Positions 10,401 to 13,298 of a stretch of DNA of 13,298 nucleotides are shown here, piece after piece. The position numbers and the translations under genes were made by a program. The DNA is from Anaerolineae bacterium (lineage in GTDB: Bacteria; Chloroflexota; Anaerolineae; B4-G1; SLSP01), in NCBI GenBank assembly GCA_016927095.1, contig JAFGNI010000527.1, forward strand, positions 1 through 13,298, in the 5' to 3' direction. Under the pieces are notes generated by a model, which saw only the letters and a program-made list of their open reading frames with translations, was not told where the DNA came from and did not search any database. How positions within the stretch are numbered: position 1 is the stretch's first letter; the number at the start of each line of letters is the position of its first letter.

Positions 10401-12070
10401 CGGTCGCCGGCTATCCGCTGTCGCTGAGCGAGGGGGTCCAGATCATCCCCGTGTCCGTGCCCGGTCCTCTCTCTCCCGCCTGGCACGATCTCACCGCGCG
10501 CGTGGAAGCGGGCGGCCTGAGCGGCGAGGCGCGTGCGTCCTTTGCGTACGGCGTCGATGGGCCGGACCTGGTGGTCGCGGGGCCGCCGCAGCTGCTCGGC
10601 ACAGGGTTGGCGCGTCGGCTGGAGGCGTTCGTGCGCAATCGGGGCAGCGCCCCGGCCGCCCCGACCACTGTGTCCTTCTGGGATGGGGATCCCGGCTCGG
10701 GCGGCGTCTACCTCGGTTCGGTGGAGGTGCTCTCCCTGGACGCGGGCGCCGGCTGGGAGGTGGACCTGCCTTGGGAGATGACCGGACAGGGTGGGGTGCA
10801 CATGATCACCGTCGTCGCCGACGTGGGTGACGAGGTGGCCGAGTTCTACGAGCAGAACAACGTGGGCCGGGGCCAGGTGGTCGTGCCCGCCTTCCTGTTG
10901 GAAGCGGACACCGGCAGCGCCCTCTACGATCGGGATGCCGTGGTCGACATCGCGCTCGACGTGACCAACCTGCTGCCGGGTGCGAGCCTGAACCTGGTCG
11001 TGACGACGACCATCGCCTACGAGTCTGGCGAGGTGGTCTACCAGGACGTGCGGCCGTTCTTCGTGCCGGCAGGCGCCCAGGCCTCGCTGCCCCTGAGCTG
11101 GACGGCGTCCGGCGCGTTGGGCGGCTACTATGGTGTGGACATCGCGGCGCAGGGGGCGGGCGGCGAGCAGGATGTGGCCCGCACCGGTTTCCGGGTGCGC
11201 GACTCGGCCAACTTCACCGCCTGGCCGCTCGCGGGAGCCGCGCCGCTGACGGTGACCTTCACTGACTTCTCCACACCGCGGGACGAGATATCCCGCTGGC
11301 AGTGGGACTTTGGCGACGGTAGCCCGATCGTGGTCGAGCCCAACCCGGTACACGTGTACGAGGGGCCCGGGACCTATACCGTCGTCCTGACCACCACCGT
11401 CGGCGCGCTGAGCTACGTGGAGGTCAAGCCGGGCTACATCGTGGTGACCTCGACCGTGCCTGTTCCCACCCCCACGCCTACGCCCACGCCTACGCCCACG
11501 CCTACCGACACGCCGACGCCGACTCCCACCGATACGCCAACGCCGACCCCCACCGACACGCCCACACCCACGCCGACCGACACGCCGACTCCCACCGATA
11601 CGCCGACGCCGACCCCCACCGACACGCCCACACCCACGCCGACCAGCACGCCGACTCCCGCCCCGACCGCTACCCCCACGCCCACGGGTACGCCACCGTC
11701 TGATGATGACGCCCCCAACGCGATGGGAGAGGTGAGCGACACCAGCACCAAGGGCATCAAGATCGAACGGACCATCGCGCCTCTTGGGGACGAGGACTGG
11801 TTCCGCTTCGAGCTTGCCAGGGTGTCCGACGTCAACGTGCAGCTCACCAGCCTGCCGGCTGACTACGATCTGTATCTCTACGATGCGGAGGGAGAGCTGG
11901 TCGGTTCCTCGACACGCCGCGGGCAGCGCGAGGAGCGGATCATCCTCGACGATCTGCCGGCGGGGCCGTACTACGTGCGGGTGGTGGGATACGGGGGCGC
12001 CTTCGACGAGCGCAACTCCTATCTGCTCAGGTTCAAGGTGGTCGTGCCTGGAGGGGTGGAGTGGGAATGA
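1463..12070 (+). CDS. Giant secreted multidomain protein: metallopeptidase-like, Ig-like chain, beta-propeller, CARDB, PKD, PPC
   Basis: A single uninterrupted frame of 3,535 residues. Order: signal sequence or anchor (hydrophobic 9-22, possible cleavage near Ala29); beta-rich N-terminal region; zinc-metallopeptidase-like domain with HELFH at 364-368; Ig-like domain (about 694-795); amidotransferase-like fold (820-1018); about seven Ig-like modules; seven-bladed propeller (1717-2066) set inside an Ig-like module; further Ig-like/MG2-like modules; CARDB (3031-3143); PKD (3250-3330); Thr-Pro spacer; PPC domain (3413-3535). There is no LPxTG motif or C-terminal membrane helix, so attachment is unclear. 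GC is clearly lower before about 3550 than after it. Between Lys2101 and Lys3322 I find no lysine. Secretion and a surface or extracellular role are well supported. Whether the peptidase is active, and on what, is unknown. The strong codon bias creates very long shadow frames on the opposite strand. Confidence 0.95.
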   Translation: MKTRQLGHLILACGIALVWWLLTSQDLAASLGSNWLERSDFVPRAFVAETDVVAPMQQGSIPTATLRAASGKTMYFYPDNDDRNPLETPPHLVLYRDGDLTPAISRTLNIVVSNVQVNPGITMTVEIMALTQHRDPDRTDFHQIIVWHEVQTRTNSTPAPQLYEVAFSREFTESIPYVGLSSLGSVIATGDIVRTPTDYFQVEVVVGGAAVGDFDPREYAFLMENQWTVPLPQVREEADGGAPDELIVYYCDMFDFHAGNQQRVARADVSDYVRITLTPAITEAFHAQTDDWGMGPWSANWSGGRGDDRGDRLSIALIYGGPAVREWYHGTGQDDSKITMWSAGGGWGTNYDTVLDGHMSTFHHELFHNLQSNLNLLIGGGGQDWPWPFFSEGTAGLATAVGQPGLQFTTTVPLRQYVARANGFLGNDLNQSYADVEPAVGAAIYWRFLYEQCGGIDANGVEHPDIGMQVISRALTVHYSIIPSPDEIVERMPGVMDRALEDIPSCPFDTHEESLISFARAIYALSLENGRCITGTNQPAGCMFYDPNTLYQNPPASTIFLSFNQHQWASPDTMAVHTGTITSSFGMDFVNIPLTSNSPGGDPVTIEFYSAGTAAEFRVDAWRLYRDRSTSALYHAVADPEPITRVNDEGHLVYSMVISTSVSNKLALIITRVDADEALDPLGAYTITVKPTPPDLTPPTIRLEREWENLGLCQGAAVNLYAVVYDEGSGLADISVSLSPAAQVPEIDNPFGQYRFLVATARPGQTVQYRITATDQAGHFKYVYGTLSSPRPPGCDHPDDNYSSASAQSAPVALPPGARQEPAVALLASSGYAFEMESLLALAGEGVDWVEIDFDPIAIAERYPVLVIPSGGLYGLENSTTFRVRLEEYARQGGTIIAFAQQHGYEYAALPGGEVGGYGWSEDISCLRSALAIESWHPLLSGFDRATLSAHVDGYFVSWPEGAQRLLFRSANGWPAAILYPYGEGWVFAATLYDDWGAGNGQQGADALTLVRDLLAWAIPNDGVLSPASAGVPEQDQYDAPGETVALDIPITNTSPFTVTAVSLRFVDPARQVAFTRTVSITPSTPFGAGIPAGGSAIVPVTATAAAPLGIWRVDAQLLINGAYPVSDLRQVARFAVAQPPAAVGPDRSLYLGITAPDDTFAKGSLIPYTFRIYNFSSEPLIATVHYGFDHDFDIHHRFRLLAEDVVVPAADGDTPGEAIVTYDLTQPPNPWGGTLRGRVRAGGNEAFAAYRVRRVGVSARLQASLEPFEVQRSEPVTLTVSLRKQYSGVLTTTLHVSVMDAGRTIFHTGVLTVPLVSDALMTVHTAFTVPASAASGIGLVRIDARTPDGRVVGGAYARYSVPASPLVFVTALPGSLEPGTSQLAIVTVSNPSSAVPVTNGTLSAAFTSPQGVTTTLGSRTFALDPGGAVALSFAFTAAEPGDYLFTFTASDEYSSRTWQRLAARRVLSSAQFDRPFYRAGDSLGLSVSLVDGGDFQEGVEVSVEIPAAGYSAVRSASLSPGQGMTLTYAAAVPQSISAGSHPVTVTLVQAGATLQQVLEFSVPPADLRAVPVQQEVGAGETAALAVDNVGGVATSAAYELALNDARGRSILSIAGTLDEVAPAAEEQVVYAVPEGAVSGVHYLVVKLTDGQTGEVERYAWPLQAAGLSAQIDARAEQEVAVAGEPVTVSVALTNTGAAIADGELHLRVLQRQGETQWTRFTTADGLINNNTQCVVVDESGYVWFGAGTYSTPGGVSVLDHGGTPFDRSDDVWQTFTTADGLGHADVRSIVIDAAGYKWITTWGGGVSVLDDNGTPFDKSDDVWQTFTTANSGLAYNYVFGVAIDAMGYKWFGTYYYYGVSMLDDGGTPFDRSDDVWRTFNTADGLASNNVFDIVVDAEGRKWFGTDAGLNVLDDGGTPLNKADDTWQTYVISSDPVRDGVIEIAIDAGGLLWLGIHNDGVMVLDDGGTPFDLSDDLRQTFTVTDGLNASYIYNVTIDPAELKWFGTGSNGVRVLDDGGTPFDKSDDSWLGFSLNADPRYDSARDIAIDPMGLKWFAAFNGVHVFGESTRVLWAQTMPVDLPAGQAATVLAAPGALSVTGKLILEATLASPTGQTIAFDAAPFYIFPETAAPVSGAAAFPRLAWRGTQFLASAARGRYSAALAASSGGSLLVLTLDADPLLCRPGEAILLSGEVRNGGSSSLTDQVLTIRQSGVVVYTSAPFRLQPGESYPFALGTTAPAAAGGLVFDAIVGETRVREVVQVAEPAVAMEAQAPVLAGSQPFSLTISLDNTGLLDVLADVTVEASDGRIGVRTSQLALPAGEMRLLQHTYQVVQDTTFTVTLSGDVDRTVVVPVSFGEAATAVFSPEPIYPEGPIAIPYTLANTGQLPVQFVADVAVSGSGVVVWESSFDTYLPVDGAASGDLILDLPPGDYTLAYATSFVAGEVPFRVLPLVAVELSAEAGPAADGLVTVAATVTNAGIQPFDGDLRLETPFFVTVQPISAGPRASASVDLAVDLAAAAPGAYDAVLSLRSSSGAVLQARALSITVAGADLRVAGVPAAVLAAGQAHTITFGLENRGDLAGEGVLRFALGDLADEEQAFWLEGGGETGLDFSFYLPLGLEARDYPATYVLSTTAGVERGSLLISVRGISVTVEAEWDRASYLPGEAAILRLTVANREAFPTPLLYALAAYGDQVITRPLALAGGAASVLDFSFTASAEAGPIVFYGIYEESEQRGVHLNTTYLTLRNPDVTLVPDRRVYRPGDTVQVAIVAEGAGELDVTAPGFTSTIQLPAPGFQFALPAGLMRGTYAIAYALHGGPLHEALFDVEAPWVRITEARLLGSPYLPGDLVQAELTVASTDPVEVEVRAWLLYPDGTQGEEVADAISLQGVLNNRVPVALPLATTQAGPHRLVYLLAPAGDPEGVYAAGTEAFDVGTFAVLGLRTDREAYAFAADPVAGAVTVYATAPGEGQLTLLLDGVPVAGYPLSLSEGVQIIPVSVPGPLSPAWHDLTARVEAGGLSGEARASFAYGVDGPDLVVAGPPQLLGTGLARRLEAFVRNRGSAPAAPTTVSFWDGDPGSGGVYLGSVEVLSLDAGAGWEVDLPWEMTGQGGVHMITVVADVGDEVAEFYEQNNVGRGQVVVPAFLLEADTGSALYDRDAVVDIALDVTNLLPGASLNLVVTTTIAYESGEVVYQDVRPFFVPAGAQASLPLSWTASGALGGYYGVDIAAQGAGGEQDVARTGFRVRDSANFTAWPLAGAAPLTVTFTDFSTPRDEISRWQWDFGDGSPIVVEPNPVHVYEGPGTYTVVLTTTVGALSYVEVKPGYIVVTSTVPVPTPTPTPTPTPTPTDTPTPTPTDTPTPTPTDTPTPTPTDTPTPTDTPTPTPTDTPTPTPTSTPTPAPTATPTPTGTPPSDDDAPNAMGEVSDTSTKGIKIERTIAPLGDEDWFRFELARVSDVNVQLTSLPADYDLYLYDAEGELVGSSTRRGQREERIILDDLPAGPYYVRVVGYGGAFDERNSYLLRFKVVVPGGVEWE
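2195..3067 (+). other. Zinc-metallopeptidase-like domain (HExxH, gluzincin pattern)
   Basis: Residues about 245-535 of the giant protein. HELFH at 364-368 is a HExxH zinc site. FFSEGTAG follows, with Glu392 as a plausible third ligand 24 residues after His368, the arrangement of gluzincin peptidases in which the Glu lies in an ExxA-type helix. Downstream, a Tyr/Gly/Ala-rich helix and [12 protein letters not shown] resemble the C-terminal helical part of such enzymes. Several cysteines here could form disulfides, unlike the rest of the protein. The region has lower GC than the gene downstream. The family assignment below gluzincin level is not resolved. Confidence 0.65.
3920..4516 (+). other. 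Class I glutamine-amidotransferase-like fold, probably non-catalytic
   Basis: Residues 820-1018 of the giant protein. The pattern is: first strand ([12 protein letters not shown]), helix, acidic second strand (VDWVEIDFD), strand [11 protein letters not shown], helix [16 protein letters not shown], and late strands ending [15 protein letters not shown] before a C-terminal helix. This is the layout of ThuA-like and beta-galactosidase-trimerisation domains. The nucleophile-elbow cysteine of active amidotransferases is not visible, so a binding or structural role is more likely. Confidence 0.55.
6611..7660 (+). repeat. Seven-bladed beta-propeller (two-component-regulator propeller type)
   Basis: Residues 1717-2066 of the giant protein: seven units of about 50 residues, each with a [IV]-x-[IV]-D-x-x-G-x-x-W-[FIL]-G-T-like core and usually a TADGL turn. 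Six inter-blade loops carry [13 protein letters not shown] or close variants, with GGTPFD-type motifs starting at 6746, 6902, 7061, 7211, 7364 and 7517 (spacing 156, 159, 150, 153, 153 nt). Blade seven lacks this loop and probably closes against the N-terminal [10 protein letters not shown] strand. Such repeats are known from periplasmic sensor regions of hybrid kinases. No kinase is present here, so the propeller is used outside the cell as a binding or structural module. Confidence 0.85.
10553..10891 (+). other. CARDB domain
   Basis: Residues 3031-3143. PDLVV opens the domain, [14 protein letters not shown] matches the 'V-x-N-x-G' strand, and [17 protein letters not shown] is the typical CARDB ending with acidic residues followed by E-x-N-N. 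CARDB is a beta-sandwich adhesion module of secreted prokaryotic proteins. Other Ig-like modules here are more diverged relatives. Confidence 0.8.
11210..11452 (+). other. PKD domain
   Basis: Residues 3250-3330. The hallmark WDFGDGSP starts at Trp3281, with the usual preceding APLTVTFTD strand and a following [14 protein letters not shown] strand. PKD modules are common in extracellular enzymes and adhesins. Confidence 0.9.
11453..11698 (+). repeat. Thr-Pro spacer with tandemly repeated DNA
   Basis: Residues 3331-3412 are almost entirely TPTP and TDTP units, a flexible extended linker between the PKD and PPC domains. At DNA level, 11507-11578 (72 nt) is repeated at 11579-11644 (66 nt), differing by a 6-nt deletion and few substitutions. 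A shorter CCTACGCCCACG unit repeats around 11477-11505. Slippage-prone length variation is expected. Confidence 0.9.
11699..12067 (+). other. PPC domain (bacterial pre-peptidase C-terminal type)
   Basis: Residues 3413-3535, the C-terminus. Key strands are [27 protein letters not shown] and [13 protein letters not shown], the classic PPC pattern. PPC domains sit at the C-terminus of many secreted peptidases. Here the domain is separated from the peptidase by about 2,900 residues. No sorting motif follows. Confidence 0.88.
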
Positions 12071-12121
12071 GGGTGGAGGAGAGCAGCAGGTGTGACGGGA
12101 CGGCTCTGAGGCAGGGAAGAG

Positions 12122-12913
12122 ATGAAGAGGATCGATCTCAGCGGTGATCACATTCCCATCTGGTGTGATCAGTGTGACCAGCAGGGTTTCATCTTCGTCA
12201 AAGATGTGACGCAGCCGGTCTTTGTAGTCTGTGCGAAGTGCGGCTCGGAGACCTCGGAGGTCTGGTGCCCCCGGTGCGCGATCGGAGGGGAGTACGTTGC
12301 CGACCTCAAGAGTCGTTCCCTGTCCTGGAAGTGCCCGGGCTGTGGCACTGAATACCCGCTTCCGCAATCGTTCTACGAGCGCCCCGTGCCTCTCCAGCTA
12401 ACCGATGACCTGCCAGGTGGTGTTCGAGCTCGTCTTGGTGTTCGTCGGGTGCCTTCCGAGCGGGAATTCATTGCGGTAGTGTCGATGCCGGTGACGATCT
12501 TGGCTCTTGCAGTTGCGCTCTGGGCGGCCCTTATGGCCGTGACCGAAGTGTGGCCTGGGCCGGATCTGGAAACACGGGGGATGGTGATCGGTCACGGCTG
12601 CGCTGACAGGACGCGCCAGCCCGGAGAGGAGTGTCACTCGACCTATTCGATCATTCATTTCGTTGATAGCAATGGGCAGACACATCAAATTCACCGTCCT
12701 GGTGAACTATCCGGCCTGGTCTTGGTGCGCTATCGTTACATAAACCTGCCGCTTATCGGCAATGTGGGAATCACGACTGAAGGCTCGGAACCGCGCTGGT
12801 TGGGAGGAATGATATTCGGTGTCTTCGCGCTGTCCATGGTCGCAATCGCTGTGTTGGGCGTGATGTGCTGCCGCGGGAAACTGCCATTGCGCGGCCGCCG
12901 AATGCGTCGATAG
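12122..12913 (+). CDS. Membrane protein with N-terminal zinc ribbons and DUF3592-like extracytoplasmic domain
   Basis: This 263-residue protein begins with four CxxC motifs (Cys15/18, 37/40, 49/52 and 71/74), enough for two zinc-ribbon sites. A transmembrane helix (about 116-140) follows, then an acidic/polar domain of about 85 residues with GMVIGHGC, STYSIIHFVDSNGQTHQI and VRYRYINLPLIGNVGI, a second helix (about 227-250) and a short Arg-rich cytoplasmic tail. Two helices around a beta-rich domain that reads '...dG..h.i...' resemble DUF3592 proteins, so that assignment is tentative. The start lies 51 nt after the giant gene's stop with a weak GAGG (12108-12111) upstream, which suggests the same transcript. 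Function is unknown. A regulatory or quality-control role towards the exported neighbours is speculation. Confidence 0.85.
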   Translation: MKRIDLSGDHIPIWCDQCDQQGFIFVKDVTQPVFVVCAKCGSETSEVWCPRCAIGGEYVADLKSRSLSWKCPGCGTEYPLPQSFYERPVPLQLTDDLPGGVRARLGVRRVPSEREFIAVVSMPVTILALAVALWAALMAVTEVWPGPDLETRGMVIGHGCADRTRQPGEECHSTYSIIHFVDSNGQTHQIHRPGELSGLVLVRYRYINLPLIGNVGITTEGSEPRWLGGMIFGVFALSMVAIAVLGVMCCRGKLPLRGRRMRR

Positions 12914-12924
12914 GGTGGGCTTTC

Positions 12925-12970
12925 TGGCCAGCGCAGGTGGCAGATCGCTGTGAGCCCCCTGTGCTGGCTA
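12925..12970 (+). terminator. Candidate hairpin terminator or 3' mRNA stem
   Basis: Twelve nt after the stop at 12913, positions 12925-12937 pair with 12958-12970 in a 13-bp stem with two G-U pairs and a 20-nt loop. The strength and position suit an mRNA 3' end. No U-tract follows, so intrinsic termination is uncertain. Confidence 0.35.
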
Positions 12971-13076
12971 CTTGAGTCATCCGCCAGAATTGGACTGACT
13001 GTCTTGGCCGAATACCCCATCCGATCTGGGGTTGGCTGTGACAGGGGTGGAGCCGCGCGTTGCCGGCTGCGGAGGG

Positions 13077-13117
13077 AGTGGGAACAGGATTCGAACCTGT
13101 GACCCGGGGGTCATGAG
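13077..13117 (-). pseudogene. tRNA-Met-like 3' half, copy 1
   Basis: On the minus strand this reads anticodon loop CTCATGA (CAU), a 3' anticodon-stem strand CCCCC, a five-base variable loop, an intact T-arm (ACAGG-TTCGAAT-CCTGT) and a 7-nt acceptor strand TCCCACT. The sequence upstream of the loop does not pair with CCCCC and contains no matching AGTGGGA acceptor strand, so only the 3' half exists. Position 73 would be C, unusual for tRNA-Met. It is probably a non-functional remnant. Confidence 0.65.
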
Positions 13118-13118
13118 G

Positions 13119-13135
13119 GGCGCGTTTCACGCGCC
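13119..13135. repeat. Hairpin GGCGCG/CGCGCC at the tRNA break
   Basis: A perfect 6-bp stem with a TTTCA loop begins 2 nt from the point where tRNA homology of copy 1 stops. Confidence 0.5.
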
Positions 13136-13138
13136 TTG

Positions 13139-13163
13139 GCAGTCTTGGCGCAGCCAAGACTGC
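13139..13163. repeat. Perfect 11-bp hairpin
   Basis: GCAGTCTTGGC (13139-13149) is the exact reverse complement of GCCAAGACTGC (13153-13163) with a 3-nt loop. There is no T-run on either side. It sits midway between the two tRNA halves and is too perfect to be chance. Role unknown. Confidence 0.6.
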
Positions 13164-13186
13164 TTCCAAAAGACACCCCCGCAGAA

Positions 13187-13214
13187 CGAAAAAGGCGCCC
13201 TTTCGGACGCCTTT
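13187..13214 (-). terminator. Rho-independent terminator of the right-hand tRNA unit
   Basis: On the minus strand AAAGGCGTCC, a GAAA tetraloop and GGGCGCCTTT form a 10-bp stem with one mismatch, followed directly by further Ts (five in a row at 13193-13189). It starts 1-2 nt after the CC end of the right-hand tRNA 3' half, the normal spacing for a tRNA gene's own terminator. Confidence 0.8.
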
Positions 13215-13215
13215 A

Positions 13216-13259
13216 GGTAGCGGGGACAGGATTCGAACCTGTGACCTCCGGGTTATGAG
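13216..13259 (-). pseudogene. tRNA-Met (CAU) 3' half, copy 2
   Basis: On the minus strand this reads CTCATAA anticodon loop (CAU), stem strand CCCGG, variable loop AGGTC, T-arm ACAGG-TTCGAAT-CCTGT, acceptor strand CCCCGCT, discriminator A and CC: a canonical tRNA-Met 3' half with its own terminator behind it. The expected CCGGG before the loop is replaced by TGGAA, so the anticodon stem cannot form. If the gene began at 13291, GGCGAGG could pair at six of seven acceptor positions, so a degenerate full-length tRNA is a possible alternative to a half tRNA. Confidence 0.65.
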
Positions 13260-13298
13260 TTCCAGTCCTGTTCCGTGCACTTTGCCTCGCCGGGCCGA

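Larger units (their letters stand above)
13084..13246. repeat. 21-bp perfect direct repeat (tRNA T-arm region), 142 bp apart
   Basis: Positions 13084-13104 and 13226-13246 are identical and cover the T-arm plus part of the variable loop of the two tRNA-like halves. Direct repeats of tRNA 3' ends are the usual trace of site-specific integration. Two paralogous tRNA genes could also share this conserved arm. Confidence 0.75.

Noticed and set aside
12030..12070. C-terminal cell-wall or outer-membrane sorting signal on the giant protein
   Set aside because: The protein ends with the last PPC strand and GGVEWE. There is no LPxTG, hydrophobic helix or basic tail.
5909..12367. Open frame of 2,152 codons on the minus strand
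   Set aside because: It is antisense to the giant gene, whose strong C/G third-position bias removes stop codons from the opposite strand. Its translation is rich in Arg, Gly, His and Gln with no domain pattern, while the plus frame has clear domains throughout.
13032..13220. 62-codon plus-strand frame containing GNRIRTCD
   Set aside because: This peptide is the well-known false protein produced by translating the antisense strand of a tRNA T-arm. Here it reads across the left tRNA-Met-like half.
13216..13298. Intact tRNA-Met gene reaching the window edge
   Set aside because: The length would fit and six of seven acceptor pairs are possible with a start at 13291, but the anticodon stem fails at most positions and the usual D-arm sequence is missing.

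Overview
The window is a GC-rich bacterial segment carrying one probable operon and an odd tRNA-like tail. The most likely source is a member of Chloroflexota (Anaerolineae-like). This is an inference from the Thr-Pro spacer, the very large Ig-like/CARDB/PKD/PPC exoprotein and the sensor-type beta-propeller repeats. No phylogenetic marker gene is present, so the assignment is tentative.

Layout: (1) 1-625 has no gene. It holds several inverted repeats, a near-consensus sigma70 promoter (TTGACA, 17 nt, TACAAT at 269-297) and an approximately 310-nt leader with three stems. (2) 626-1459 encodes a 277-aa exported or membrane-anchored protein with a Pro/Thr spacer and an unrecognised C-terminal domain. 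(3) 1463-12070 encodes a 3,535-aa secreted multidomain protein, only 3 bp downstream. (4) 12122-12913 encodes a 263-aa membrane protein with four CxxC motifs and a DUF3592-like topology. (5) 12914-13298 contains a strong hairpin, two tRNA-Met-like 3' halves on the minus strand, further hairpins, and a minus-strand rho-independent terminator.

Domain order in the giant protein is: signal peptide; HExxH zinc-metallopeptidase-like domain; Ig-like domain; glutamine-amidotransferase-like fold without its nucleophile motif; about seven Ig-like modules; a seven-bladed propeller inserted into a loop of an Ig-like module; about eleven more Ig-like/MG2-like modules ending with CARDB; PKD; Thr-Pro spacer; PPC domain. 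The peptidase part has lower GC than the rest of the gene, and the propeller differs in composition from its flanks. Both suggest assembly from parts of different origin.

The three genes share one strand and are closely spaced, so co-transcription from the promoter at 269 is plausible. A working picture is a giant exoprotein that combines a peptidase with a long adhesive or spacer stalk, plus a small exported partner and a zinc-ribbon membrane protein. The substrate and mode of surface attachment cannot be read from the sequence.
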